Position numbers and translations under genes: made by a program
Shown here: positions 13,601 through 25,009 of the stretch, one piece after another
Numbering within the stretch: position 1 is the first letter of the stretch
How the letters are laid out: the number at the start of each line of letters is the position of its first letter
The notes under the pieces: generated by a model
The model's database searches: none
What the model saw: the letters and a program-made list of their open reading frames with translations, nothing else
Told to the model about the DNA's origin: nothing
Assembly: GCF_036323735.1 (NCBI RefSeq)
Contig: NC_086032.1
Span: forward strand, 56,374,599 to 56,438,598
Origin: Rattus norvegicus
Taxonomy: Eukaryota; Chordata; Mammalia; Rodentia; Muridae
Length of the DNA: 64,000 bases
Direction: 5' to 3'

Positions 13601-13705
13601 TCGCCAAACACTTTTTTTTTAATATCAAGATGGTCTTATGGATTTTTTTCTTTCACTTTGTTTATGTGCTGTATTATATTGATGGTATTGATTATTTTTA
13701 AATAA
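10690..13705 (-). mobile_element. Old L1 (Lx-like), antisense: 3' UTR plus ORF2 C-terminal half
   Basis: About 10690-11690 is an antisense 3' UTR. From about 11700 the minus strand reads as decayed L1 ORF2: the C-terminal region, a zinc-knuckle area near 12080, then upstream towards the reverse transcriptase. Short frames at 12088-12426 and 13111-13335 translate to ORF2-like pieces separated by stops and frameshifts. The element is 5'-truncated near 13700, within the reverse transcriptase coding part. Divergence from young copies is much higher than at 19087-21854, so this is an old insertion. Confidence 0.85.
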
Positions 13706-13709
13706 ATTG

Positions 13710-14085
13710 AACCACACCAGTGGTTCTCCACATCCTCGCCAGCATTTGTTGTCACCTGAGTTTTTGATCTTAGCCATTCTCACTGGTGTGAGGTGAAATC
13801 TCAGGGTTGTTTTGATTTGCATTTCCCTTATGACTAAAGATGTTGAACATTTCTTTAGGTGTTTCTCAGCAATTCTGCATTCCTCAGCTGTGAATTCTTT
13901 GTTTAGTTCTGAACCCCATTTTTTAATAGGGTTATTTGTCTCCCTGCGGTCTAACTTCTTGAGTTCTTTGTATATTTTGGATATAATCCCTCTATCTGTT
14001 GTAGGATTGGTAAAGATCTTTTCCCAATCTGTTGGTTGCCGTGTTGTCCTAACCACAGTGTCCTTTGCCTTACAGAAGCTGCAGG
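13710..14085 (-). mobile_element. Younger L1 ORF2 fragment, antisense
   Basis: The minus strand codes for an ORF2p C-terminal stretch (frame within 13625-14056) almost identical to that of the young L1 at 40453-42063. It begins at TTCTCCACATCCTCGCC and ends at TTACAGAAGCTGCAG. It lacks the L1 3' UTR and A-tail, so it is a piece left by deletion or recombination rather than a simple insertion. It directly abuts the older L1. Confidence 0.8.
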
Positions 14086-14843
14086 AGTTGTTTCTTGTAC
14101 ATGGTGTCTCGGGTCATCTTTACAAAATGATATTGCACTATGGGATAGATTAGAGTTGAGAGATTCAGTCAGAAATGTGTTCCATTCAGGTATCTTTAAG
14201 TCTCTAAGTACAGATGAGAAATCAATAGGAAAGAAGATGAATGTCGATTGGAGAAAGAACTATCTATAATCTCTATTAAATATGAAAGGAGATATTAATA
14301 TTTTTCATCCTATAATATATACCAATTACTTATACTTTCTTTTCTGTCTACTGTAGAGTAGATTTACTAAAGTCAGAAAATAACAATATAAAGGTCTTCT
14401 GTGCAAAAATTAAACTAACGTATTTTTGAAGGTTGAGAAAGGAAGATGAGGCTATGACTACATAATAAGTATTTGACTGAAAGGAAACAAAAAGCAAGAA
14501 TATAAAAGAAAACTATACTAGGCAAATTGGTTTTCAATAAGCATAAATTGATTTTTATAATTACCTATTTATAAAATCAGATTTTTAGTTATTTATATTA
14601 ATATACTAAATATTTTGGACATACTTATACAAAAATAAACTGTATATCAGAAAGTCTTGCTAAACCAAGTATGACTGATTTTATTTAGTGGTTAGTATAA
14701 AATAGTAATATAAATAATATTCAAAATTACTAATTTCCTCCTTCTTTTTTTGTTCTTTTTTCCCTTCTTTTTCCCTGTCTATTTTTTAACCATTTTCCTG
14801 TTTCCTGATTTTCCAAAGAAAAATCTACATTGTCCTTGACTAT
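14086..14843. other. AT-rich non-coding DNA
   Basis: No repeat family or coding signature was recognised. It forms the left flank of the next L1 insertion. Confidence 0.5.
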
Positions 14844-14854
14844 AAAGGACATCT

Positions 14855-15598
14855 ATGATAAGTGGATTTTAGCCCAAAAGCTCGAATTACCAAGACACAA
14901 TCCTCAGATCACATGAAGCTCAAGAAGAAGAATGACCAAAACATGGATGCTTCAGTCCTTCTCAGAAGGGGGAACAAAAAAATTCATAGTCAGAAATATG
15001 GAGACAAAGTTTGGAGCAGAGACTGAAGAAGTGGCCTTTCAGAGCCTGTCCCACCTGGGGATCCATCCCTTATACATGCAGACACCAAACCCAGAAAATA
15101 TTGCTGAAGCCAAGAAGTACATGCTGCCAGAAGCCTGATATAGCTGTGTCCTGAGAGGCTCAGCCAGAGCATGACAAATACAGAGGTGAATGCTGGCAAC
15201 CAGTCATTGAACTGAGAATGGGGCCCCCAATTGAGGATTTAGAGAAAGAATTGAAGGAGCTGAAAGGGTTTGCAACCCCATTAGAACAACAATACCAACC
15301 AACCAGAGTTCCCAGGGACTAAACCACCATCCAAAGAGTACACATGGACAGACCCATGTATGTGTAGCAGAGAATGGCCTTGGTGTGCACCAATAGGAGA
15401 AGAAAGCCATGATCCTGCCAAGGCTCAACCCTCCAGTGTATAGAAATGTCAGGGCAGGGAGGGGTGAGGGGTGAGTGGATGGGTAGGGGAACATCCTCTT
15501 AGAAGAAGGAGGAGGAGATGGGATAGGGGGTTTATGGATGGGAAACCGGGAAAAGGAATAACATTTGAAATGTAAGTAAATAAAAAATAATCCAATAA
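14855..15598 (+). mobile_element. L1 3' end, sense, with 11-bp target-site duplication
   Basis: It starts at ATGATAAGTGGATTTTAGCCC (ORF2/3' UTR junction) and runs through a full 3' UTR to the A-rich tail ending AATCCAATAAA. The sequence AAAGGACATCT occurs exactly at 14844-14854 and again at 15599-15609, marking a classic L1 insertion. The 3' UTR is more diverged than the youngest copies, suggesting intermediate age. Confidence 0.92.
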
Positions 15599-15817
15599 AA
15601 AGGACATCTAAAATTCCCCACTTGCTTCCAGTGTACATACAAATATTCGTACTTCCTTATCAGAACCCTGACTGCAACACAAGCTGGCAAAAGGCTGACC
15701 CACCAAAGAAGGCAAGGTGGAAAGTACATATCCCATGCATATAAAATATGCATTTATGTATGTGATAAACTCTCAGTGGTCAGAACAGAAAAGTTCGATC
15801 TTTCCCACCACATTCAT

Positions 15818-15820
<3 letters not shown>

Positions 15821-15874
<54 letters not shown>
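15821..15874. repeat. (AT)27 microsatellite
   Basis: An uninterrupted AT run of 54 bp in AT-rich single-copy DNA. Runs of this length are usually length-polymorphic. Confidence 0.97.
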
Positions 15875-15878
<4 letters not shown>

Positions 15879-16255
15879 CTTGACAATATTTTATAAGTGA
15901 CACAGACAGAACTTTATGAAGTTGTAAAACATGCCCTTGAGAATATGTAGCAGCCTTTTTTCTCGTCTTTAAAGTGACTTACAATAAACGCAAGGAATGT
16001 TTATTGGCTGATAATGAATTAATGAGTGTTTATAGGCTTTTTACTGCGTTCATGGCATCATATTAAGAATTTCATATATATTAAGTTAAATGTTCCTCTG
16101 TGCTTTAATAATGTGTGATTCATAGACACAGCATATTCTCAGATACAGCAGAGTCTAGACCAGGAGAAATTAGAGAAATATTAAAAGAAGCAGATGCCAT
16201 TAATAATGTAATGCAATTACGCAAAGATGCCTAAATCATGCCAGGGTAAACCATG

Positions 16256-16320
16256 TTTTTTTTTTTTTTTTTTTTTTTGGTTCTTTTTTTCGGAGCTGGG
16301 GACCGAACCCAGGGCCTTGC
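16256..16320 (-). mobile_element. ID SINE, 5'-truncated, antisense
   Basis: A poly-T run is followed by TTCTTTTTTTCGGAGCTGGGGACC and the reverse complement of the ID core up to GGGCCTTGC, where it stops. Only the 3' part of the tRNA-Ala/BC1-derived unit is present, so the internal box A is missing. TAAACCATG at 16247-16255 and 16321-16329 is a perfect 9-bp target-site duplication. The high match to the ID core indicates recent insertion. Confidence 0.93.
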
Positions 16321-16329
16321 TAAACCATG

Positions 16330-18180
16330 TTTTAAGGATAATCATCATGAGTTTAAAAAGAGGTTTTAGAAAATACTTCAATTATTAGAATTATTGTTTC
16401 TATAAATTTCTAAATCAGTGAAGAATAGTTTCAAAACCTTGTAATTTGTCTGAGAAACTCACTCATTTATGGACATGACATCTCCGAAGCTGTGACTATA
16501 CAGTAGAATTTGACTGAGCACAAACAAGCCACACAGAAATGACAAAAATATCCTAAAATGGTGTAAGCAATATAATATCGAATCAAAGGTTTGTTTCATT
16601 TGTCTAGGTCATTGGGCTTCACAAATATTTGAAGATCCTACATGCCTGTGCTTATCTAAGGTAGGGCAGTCTTGTAGCAAATCTAAGAAACACCCTTTGA
16701 AGAATGATTCATTTGATGAAAGAAATATATAGAACATAATGTGGACAGTTAAATGGGAATGAATATATATATATATATATATATATATTTGCAAGCTGAG
16801 ATAAAAGAAAGAGTGGCATTAGAATAACTTGAAGCCAGAGGAAGAAGTCCCTTTCAGCTGCCTCTTCAGGCAATGAAGGGCAGAGTGGTGCTATTACTGT
16901 GTCCGTGCACAGTGCCCCAGGTGCTCTTGAGGAGGCATATAAACTAGCTATAATGAGAATCCAAAAATTCACTACACCCCATCCCTACACTTCAAAAGAG
17001 TGTTCAGTATGGGAAGCACCTTGCACCTGGGAGCATCTTGCTAAAATGACATTTTTGTGTAGATCTAGCAAATGGCCTTTGCTACATGCAAACTTGTCCA
17101 GATTGTAGCAGCTTATAACACCATGCATTTTTGGGTTCATGGGATCCAAGCCAGGAAGTCTATCTTTCAGGGTGTGTATGTATTACTCATTAACTTCAGG
17201 CTGTCAGTGGGATATTCTTTACTAGGTTTTGGGGGTTTTTTTTGTTTGTTTGTTTTTTGTTTTTTGTTTTTTTGTTGCAGCACTGTCTGTGATCACACTG
17301 TGTACTTCACATGTATCTTGTTTTTCACTATGTTACTCTGGAGTTGTGCTCTTGAACCAGCAGGGTTCTCAAAAGACAAAGAAACTAGTGTAAATAAATG
17401 CCTTCCTAATCCTGGGCAAGGAAAAACATAGTGCCACCCCTAGCTTAAAGCATTGTTTAGGGATGCCTGAATGCTAGCCCAGCTTTAAGAATATAAGAGA
17501 AAAAAATGATTTCTATTGGAGGAAGTACTCTACTGAAATGTTCTACCCACATTGTAAAGCACAGAATATAAAAATAGAATGTAGTAAAAAAAATTATGTT
17601 TTAAATTCAACATAGTAGAAAGCATGTATGTCATGGGTATTTCATCAGTCAGATTTACTTATGAGTCTTTTGTTTCTGAAACACATCACTTTAAAAGTGC
17701 TTTCATGAAAATAACATAACAAAATAGATATTCCTTTCAGCTTCCTCACATGACTGTAACATGTAACCTTGATTTGATGAATCCAGAACACCTTTGTGAT
17801 TTTTGACTGAGGAAGACAAAGCACCATGAATTTCCCCTTTGTATAGAGGTGTCGGAACATGTGTATAGAGGCTCTGGAGCCCATTCAGGGGTGTACTAGG
17901 TTATCTGCCTTTCAATTACCAGCCATGACCTACACACTACAGCTTTCCTCCTAGACCAGGGAATCACTCGTTCTAGTAACAAAGTTCCGCAAATGAGTAA
18001 ATTCACATTTCATAGATGCAAACCAGCAGCCCTTTCTGATTTCATAGACACCAACTAATCATATTATCTTTAGAATGGAAATAATCGCCTTCATTATGAA
18101 GCGCTCTGATTCTTACTTCTTACATGATAAATAGCAATATGGCTCCCTTTCCCTCACCCTCTCCCTTTCTTTTCCCCTCC
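16330..18180. other. Mostly unique DNA with short simple repeats
   Basis: It contains an (AT)n run at 16763-16789 and a T/G-rich run at 17236-17275. Open frames such as 17072-17431 and 17645-17884 lack any recognisable domain. No gene is supported. Confidence 0.55.
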
Positions 18181-18190
18181 CACCCCCCCC

Positions 18191-18240
<50 letters not shown>
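18165..18240. repeat. C/T-rich tract followed by (TG)n microsatellite
   Basis: A polypyrimidine tract, including nine C residues, leads into an uninterrupted TG run at about 18194-18240. Frames through it encode only alternating Cys-Val and are not genes. Confidence 0.96.
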
Positions 18241-18242
<2 letters not shown>

Positions 18243-19072
18243 TGTATGTCCATATGTGTTCAGGTTTCAGTTGTGTTTATGTACATGCATGTATATAATC
18301 TCAAGTGCATGTTCATGCAGAAACAAGTTTATTCTCTGCCATTATTTTCATTTCTTTGCTTCTTTGTTTTATTTAATATAAAAGAGTCTGGCGCTTCCTA
18401 ATTGGGCTAGTATGGCTAGTCAATGAGCTTCAGGGATATATTTGTCTGCACTTGTAACATTGACGGTACAATGTTCTAGAGAAGAAAATATGTTTCAAAT
18501 TCTGGTCATCCTGTTGACACTGAAGGAATTTTTCAACTGAGACATCAATCTAGCTCTGTGTTCTGTTTTCTAAAAGTGTCCATGAAATGAGTTTGTATAT
18601 TTCTTCAACCAAAACTTTTGCTAAACAGTGATAATAAGTTTATACTTAAGTGTGTGGATCACATTGAATTTTTCTTCATCAGAGAAATGGTTCAACTTAC
18701 TGTTCAATTGAATTATTTTTCTAGACTGAATATAAGCACATAATATATGGTCTTGTAAAAAGTCATTTGAAGATGAGAATCAAAGTTAAGGGTCTTGACT
18801 CATTCCTGTCATACACAGGATATACACAAGTAAGTTATCTACAGGACTTCCTTTCCATTCACACAATCCGGTGCTTTATCTGAAAGGATTATCTTAAGAC
18901 TCACATTAAATTAACGTTTATTATGTGACTTTTCCTTGAGGAAACAAACAAATGTCTCTTCACCCGAGATAAGAACACTGACAAACCACAGAAATTATTT
19001 CAACCAAACTAGTTTGAGTTAATTAGGGCTTCTTATAAGACCACAAGTAATTTGAAGTAAACTGATTCACTT
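18241..19072. other. Non-coding DNA, left flank of tandem L1 pair
   Basis: No gene or repeat was recognised. The segment ends in CTTAAAAGTCC, which is the TT|AAAA target later used by L1. Confidence 0.5.
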
Positions 19073-19086
19073 AAAAGTCCTCCCAT

Positions 19087-20435
19087 TACAAATATCCCTA
19101 TTAAAAAATGGGGTTCAGAGCTAAACAAAGAATTCACAGCTGAGGAATGCCGAATGGTTGAGAAACACCTAAAGAAATGTTCAACATCTTTAGTCATAAG
19201 GGAAATGCAAATCAAAACAACCCTGAGATTTCACCTCACACCAGTGAGAATGGCTAAGATCAAAAACTCAGGTGACAGCAGATGCTGGCAAGGATGTAGA
19301 GAAAGAGTAACACTCCTCCATTGTTGGTGGGATTGCAGACTGGTACAACCATTCTGGAAATCAGTCTGGAGGTTCCTCAGAAAATTGGACATTGAACTGC
19401 CTGAGGATCCAGCTATACCTGTCTTGGGCATATACCCAAAAGATGCCCCAACATATAAAAAAGACACGTGCTCCACTATATTCATCGCAGCCTTATTTAT
19501 AACAGTCAGAAGCTGGAAAGAACCCAGATGCCCTTCAACAGAGGAATGGATACGGAAAATGTGGTACATCTACACAATGGAATATTACTCAGCTATCCAA
19601 AACAATGACTTTATGAAATTTGTAGGCAAATGGTTGGAACTGGAAAATATCATCCTGAGTGAGGTAACCCAATCACAGAAAAACACACATGGTATACACT
19701 CATTGATAAGTGGCTATTAGCCCAAATGCTTGAATTACCCTAGATGCCTAGAACACATGAAACTCAAGACAGATGATCAAAATGTGAATGCTTCACTCCT
19801 TCTTTAAAAGGGGAACAAGAATACCCTTGGCAGGGAATAGAGAGGCAAAGATTAAAACAGACACTGAAGGAACACCCATTCAGAGCCTGCCCCACATGTG
19901 GCCCATACATATACAGCAATCCAATGAGACAAGATGGATGAAGCAAAGAAGTACAGGCTGACAGGAGCCGGATGTAGATGGCTCCTGAGAGACACAGCCA
20001 GAATACAACAAACACAGAGGCGAATGCCAGCAGCAAACCACTGAACTGAGAATAGGACTCCCGTTGAAGGAATCAGAGAAACAACTGGAAGAGCTTGAAG
20101 GGGCTCGAGACCCCTTATGAACAACAATGCCAAGCAACCAGAGCTTCCAAGGACTAAGCCACTACCTAAAGACTATACATGGACTGACCCTGGACTCTGA
20201 CCTCATAGGTAGCAATGAATATCCTAGTAAGAGCACCAGTGGAAGGGGAAGCCCTGGGTCCTGCTAAGACTGAACCCCAGTACTAGATTGTTGGGTGGAG
20301 GGCGGCAATGGGGGGAGCATGGGGAGGGGAACACCGATAAGAAAGGGGAGGGGGGAGGGGGATGTTTGCCCAGAAACCAGGAAAGGGAATAACACTCGAA
20401 ATGTATATTAGAAATACTCAAGTTAATAATAAAAA
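19087..20435 (+). mobile_element. Young L1, sense, 5'-truncated (first of tandem pair)
   Basis: It contains the last roughly 630 bp of ORF2 and the complete 3' UTR with G-rich tract, ending in an A-rich tail. Both sides carry the same 14-bp duplication. The ORF2 part is open to its natural stop, supporting a recent insertion. The neighbouring L1 at 20450-21854 uses the same target site. Confidence 0.95.
19154..19720 (+). pseudogene. L1 ORF2p C-terminal remnant (188 codons, open)
   Basis: This is the 3' end of an L1 ORF2 coding region, which in full-length elements encodes an endonuclease-reverse transcriptase of about 1,270-1,280 residues. Only the C-terminal domain is here. It includes a cysteine-rich knuckle, with Cys residues around CWQGC and then HCWWDC spaced as in L1 ORF2p. 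The frame closes at the natural stop after SLISGY. There is no endonuclease or polymerase domain, no promoter and no start context, so it is not expected to make an active protein. The frame opens at a Met that is internal in the parent protein. Confidence 0.9.
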
Positions 20436-20449
20436 AAAAGTCCTCCCAT

Positions 20450-21854
20450 CAAATGCAAATCAAAACAACCTTGAGATTTCACCTCACACCAGTGAGAATG
20501 GCAAAGATCAAAAACTCAGGTGACAGCAAATGCTGGGGAGGATGTGGAGAAAGAGGAATACTCCTCCATTTTTGGTGGGATTACAGACTGGTACAACCAT
20601 TCTGGAAATCAGTCTGGAGGTTCCTCAGAAAATTGGAAATTGAACTACCTGAGAACCCAACTATACCTCTCTTGGGCATATACCCAAAAGATGCCCCAAG
20701 ATATAACAAAGACACATGCTCCACTATGTTCATAGCAGCCTTAGGTATAATAGCCAGAAGCTGGAAAGAACCCAGATGCCCTTCAACTGAGGAATGGATA
20801 CAGAAAATGTGGTAAATCTACACAATGGAATATTACTCAGCTATCAAAAACAATGACTTTGGGTTGTGGATTTAGGTCAGTGGTAGAGCGCTTGCCTAGG
20901 AAGCACAAGGCCCTGTGTTCGGTCCCCAGCTCCGAAGGAAAAGAACCAAAAAATAATAATAATAATAAAATAAAATAAAAAAACAAAACAAAACAAAACA
21001 ATGACTTTATGAAATTCATAGGCAAATCGAGGGAACTGGAAAATATCATCCTGAGTGAGGTAACCCAATCACAGAAAAAAAAAAAAAGCCATGGTATGCA
21101 CTCATTGATAAGTGGATATTAGCCCAAATGCTTGAATTACCTTAGATGCACAGAACACATGAAACTCAAGAAGGATGACGAAAATGCGAATGCTTCACTC
21201 CTTCTTTAAATGGGGAACAAGAATACCCTTGGGAGGGAATAGGGAGGCAAATTTTAGAACAGAGGCAGAAAGAACACCCATTCAGAGCCTGCCCCACATG
21301 TGGCCCATACATATACAGCCACCAAACTAGATAAGATGGATGAAGCAAAGAAATGCAGGCTGACAGGAACCGGATGTAGATCTCTCCTGAGAGACACACC
21401 CAGAAAACAGCAAATACATAGGCGAATGCCATCATTAAACCACTTAACTGAGAACAGGACCCCAATGAAGGAATCATAGAAAGGACTGAAAGAACTTGAA
21501 GGGGCTTCAGACCCTGTATGAACAACAATGCCAACCAACCAGAGCTTCCAGGGATTAAGCCACTGCCCAAAGACTACACATGGACTGACCCTGGGCTCCA
21601 ACCTCATAGGTAACAATGAATAGCTTAGTAAGAGCACCAGTAGAAGGGGAAGCCCTTGGTCCTGCCAAGACTGAACCCCAAGTGAATGTGATTGTTGGGG
21701 GGAGGGCGGTAATGGGGGGAGGGTGGGGAGGGGAACACCCATACAGTAGGGGAGGGGGATGTTGGCCCGGAAACCGGGAAAGGGAATAACAGTCGAAATG
21801 TAAATAAGAAATACCCAAGCTAATAAAGATGAAAAAAAAAATCCAATAAAAAAA
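20450..21854 (+). mobile_element. Young L1, sense, 5'-truncated (second of tandem pair)
   Basis: It begins at CAAATGCAAATCAAAACAACC inside ORF2, about 110 bp further downstream in L1 than its neighbour, and runs through the 3' UTR to a long A-rich tail. ORF2 is interrupted by an ID SINE at 20861-20994. The open frame 20453-20815 is the ORF2 part before the SINE. It is bracketed by copies 2 and 3 of the shared 14-bp target site. Confidence 0.95.
20861..20994 (+). mobile_element. ID SINE, sense, full-length core
   Basis: It starts GGGTTGTGGATTTAGGTCAG and includes the internal pol III box A-like TGGTAGAGCGC and box B-like GTTCGGTCC of the tRNA-Ala/BC1-derived unit, then CCCCAGCTCCGAAGG. The tail is A-rich with AAT, AAAT and AAAAC patterns. 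AAACAATGACTTT occurs immediately before (20848-20860) and after (20996-21008), giving a target-site duplication. It lies within L1 ORF2 and splits it. It is a retroposed SINE, not a tRNA gene. Confidence 0.95.
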
Positions 21855-21868
21855 AAAAGTCCTCCCAT

Positions 21869-22984
21869 CATCCTAGGAGACAACTTATCACAGCTGCAGC
21901 CCTGGAATTCTCTGCCTGCAGCAAGATTCCAGTTCCTGTTATCTGTCAACTTCCTGTAGCAGCGAGTCATGGTTATATCTCAGATCAAAGTCTGGAACTG
22001 CTTTCTGCCTTCCATCTACTCGTCAGTGTCAACAAGACTCTGGTCATTTCCTGTCGATGTATGGTTTGCTAATCTCATTGCTTTGACAAAATGCCAAGAT
22101 ATCTTGCAATTCACCATAGCACTTTTGGCCTAATTGTTGCATCTCTATCAGTACAGGGGGAGATAGTGTCACCATAAGAAGCATACAGACTTTCAAACTG
22201 TGATTTTAAGAGCACCTGTAAAGGGATGCATTAGAAAAACAATTCCTTAGTCTTTTCATCTATGATGTAAGCAAATACATATTCAATAAAAGGTATAATT
22301 CAAACCTTTATCTCTATTCGGAGCATTCTCTAAGAGCTGCTTATACGTGTCTTCTACACAGATTTAATTTAGATTGGTCATTTCACAGTTTAGATTGAAA
22401 AAAATTAACTCTAAAATCCTACAACCCAAATGAAGCTTCCACTGACAAAGAAGAGATGTTGAGTAAGCCTTACTCTCAGAGAAATATCACTCTTCTTTTT
22501 CTAGTAGTTAGCACTTTGACCTACACAAACTAAACTGAAATTAATGAAAAGTGATGATTACTGTTAGCAGTAATAATATGAAAAATTAAATTGACTTGCT
22601 GTGGAATAAAATAATCTTAAAATAATTATTTTATAGTTTCATAGCAAGTGTTCTTTAAGTATGTGTTATGAATTCTATTCTACAATTTTTAACTTTAATC
22701 TTTGTTGTACATTATTCTGCATTTTTTATTTTTAGAGCTCATCTGCAGTGCATAGTTTTATTTTGAACATCCATTTGCTTCACTATGTTTACATAAGCAA
22801 TAAGCAAGGACAACAAGAATAATGCAAGTCACCAACTAGAAAGAACAACGGAGCTCTTGCTCTTCTCTTGCTCTCTTGATCTTATTGTCTTTCCCCTTTG
22901 TCCCTTCTCTTCCCATTCCCTCTCCCTTGCTCTCCATCTGTTCATGACCGGCCTCTACTCTACTTCTCTACTCTCTCTGTCTCT
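21869..22984. other. Mostly unique DNA, no gene
   Basis: The first 300 bp continue the sequence that preceded 19073, as expected after removing the tandem L1s. About 22850-22980 is polypyrimidine-rich and leads into microsatellites. No exon or RNA gene was recognised. Confidence 0.5.
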
Positions 22985-23013
22985 GTGTGTGTGTGTGTGT
23001 GTGTTTCTCTCTG

Positions 23014-23070
<57 letters not shown>
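22985..23070. repeat. (TG)n and (TC)n compound microsatellite
   Basis: TG run at 22985-23004 and TC run at about 23018-23070, separated by TTCTCTCTGTATT. The Ser-Leu-rich frames across it are artefacts. Confidence 0.96.
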
Positions 23071-23073
<3 letters not shown>

Positions 23074-24172
23074 CCTACTACCATCTTAACTCCCCCAATG
23101 CTCTGAATAAACCCCAATCTATACTATAAAAAAGAAAGAACAATGGAATTATACAGATAATAAAAATTAAATTCAAAACATCAAAGAACAGAATCAATTA
23201 TAAAATGTGAACTATATGAAGTGTGAAGGCCTGGATTGAAAATACAAATGCAATGGTATGTAATTCACCAAAATTGTACCTCAAATTAAGAAAAGGTTTG
23301 TGTGACAATATATTGAAGCCATGTGTTCATTTATTTATCATTTTCCTATTTTGTTCACATAGTGGTAAACACTTATCATCCCTTGTTTTTATTATCTACT
23401 AATTTTAGTGTGCTCCTAAGATTTTTTGGTCATAATTCTAAATTCTTGTTTCCTCATTTCAGAAATTATCCCTTTTTAATCTTTAATCACTCTCTAATCA
23501 GAGATCAATAATATGTATACCAGTATCAAAGTCATCAATGGTCTCTTAGTATTCGTCGAAATTTTCCAGATCAATAGAACATACAGAGGAACTTAGCAGT
23601 TCCCCTGGCTTTGTTTCACAATTCCTTCTCTTTTCAGTTGCCATTTGCACTCCTCTTCTGACAATATTTTGTGTTTATACATCTTCTTCCCCACTGCACC
23701 TTTCTAATCTTCCTAATTTCAGACTTCTGTCCCTTTCAGACTAACCAGTATTTAGCTCTGTGCTTCAATTTTTCCCAAACATAGTAACTTCCAATATGTA
23801 CTTTGAATATATGAAGACAACCACAGTAACTTCCTTTTACTATGTACTTTGCTTGAATGAATACATAAGATGTTTTCCTCCTGTTCAGATATGCAGCTTT
23901 TTATTTTTTTTCTCAAACTGCTTTTGTATCTATCTCATTGTGTGACCAAAACTTATCCAAATGTCACATTTCCATAGAATATTCTATTTAAGACACATAT
24001 AATTTCACTCAACATTTTCTCACTATAAAAATTTATTCAAGAGATTACTGTTTTTATTTTTGTTGGTCTGTTTTTGCTCATCTCTAGAAAGGAAGAAGAC
24101 TATAGAGGCATCCTGCATTTGTGATTGTGCATGCTTTGTAACAGTGCCAGCATTCACGGTTTCTTTTGCTCA
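23071..24172. other. AT-rich non-coding DNA
   Basis: AATAAACCCC at about 23107 followed by A-rich sequence looks like the 3' end of some retroposed unit joined to the microsatellite. I could not name it. Nothing else was recognised. Confidence 0.4.
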
Positions 24173-24314
24173 TTTGTTTGAGAAAAGTCTCTTTTCATAC
24201 TTGTGTTTGTCTTGGAACTCACTATGTGAATCACACTGGCTTTGAACTCACAGAGATCAACTTGCCTATGGTTCCACAACTGTGGGACTAAGCGAATGGG
24301 TCACCATATCTGAC
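24173..24314 (-). mobile_element. B1 SINE, old, antisense
   Basis: The minus strand reads as a roughly 140-bp 7SL-derived B1. The plus strand shows the reversed landmarks: TTTGAGAAAAGTCTC, CTTGGAACTCACTATG, GGCTTTGAACTCACAGAGATCAA and the final CACCATATCTGAC. Divergence is high, so it is an old copy. Confidence 0.8.
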
Positions 24315-25009
24315 TTATCCATCACAGTTTCTAAAACTGATTCATGCATTTACGTTTTTTAAACTTGTGTGTGTGTGTGTGTGTTCTTGTAGTTTAACTT
24401 TTGCTAAAAATCATCTTTTTGTACTTTTTTCTAAAACAATTGCCATATCAAGTTACAGATTTTTATAATACCCCTCACCATTTTGATTAACAAAAATCTC
24501 ACAAGGAAAATTTTCTGTCTTCAAATATTATATAGAAAAAATTTCTTGACATATCAATATCTTGTGGGCTGAATATAATTTAATTTTTTCAGTAACTGGT
24601 ATCACTTCCAAATTCGTTCTTTGGTCTATACCACAGGGTATTGAAGCTAATCTCTATATTTTCTTAGATCACTTTCATGAGGGTTATGAGCTAAATTCCA
24701 CTAGTCAGAAAAATTACATGAGGTTGTTAAAACAACATAATAACAAACACTAACATATTTCCTAGACCAGAAGTAGGTACTACAGGATCTTTATCAATTA
24801 AAAACGTAGGTCTCCCTATAGTTTGGAGGTTTCTTTGAAAGAATTACATATTTCTTGTAGCTCATAGTATTATCTAATACTATGTATTCCCTATTTTATG
24901 ATCACTAGCACTAATAGCCCCTTACTTTTATACTCCAAACTTTATAATTTGGGGGGTACATTTTGCTGCAGTCTTTGTTTTACATTGGCAGGAATTAATT
25001 CAGTTTTAT
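24315..25009. other. AT-rich non-coding DNA
   Basis: It has a short TG run at about 24366-24383. No supported gene. Confidence 0.5.

Larger units (their letters stand above)
19073..21868. repeat. Three copies of one 14-bp L1 target-site duplication
   Basis: AAAAGTCCTCCCAT is found at 19073-19086, 20436-20449 and 21855-21868. It brackets two adjacent L1 insertions. The first copy follows TT, giving the TT|AAAA context expected for L1 endonuclease cleavage. Confidence 0.93.

Noticed and set aside
17072..17431. 119-codon open frame with Phe/Cys-rich hydrophobic part
   Set aside because: The hydrophobic part is a T/G-rich simple repeat; no signal peptide context or splice structure.
18124..18401. 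Open frames of 68-85 codons over the TG run
   Set aside because: Alternating Cys-Val from a microsatellite; no gene context.
20861..20940. tRNA-like sequence with box A and box B
   Set aside because: It is an ID SINE with an A-rich tail and target-site duplication, not a tRNA gene.
21254..21970. 238-codon minus-strand frame
   Set aside because: Antisense of a young L1 3' UTR; the same frame recurs opposite every L1 3' end in the window.
22857..23129. 90-codon Ser/Leu-rich frame
   Set aside because: Translation of (TC)n and polypyrimidine sequence.
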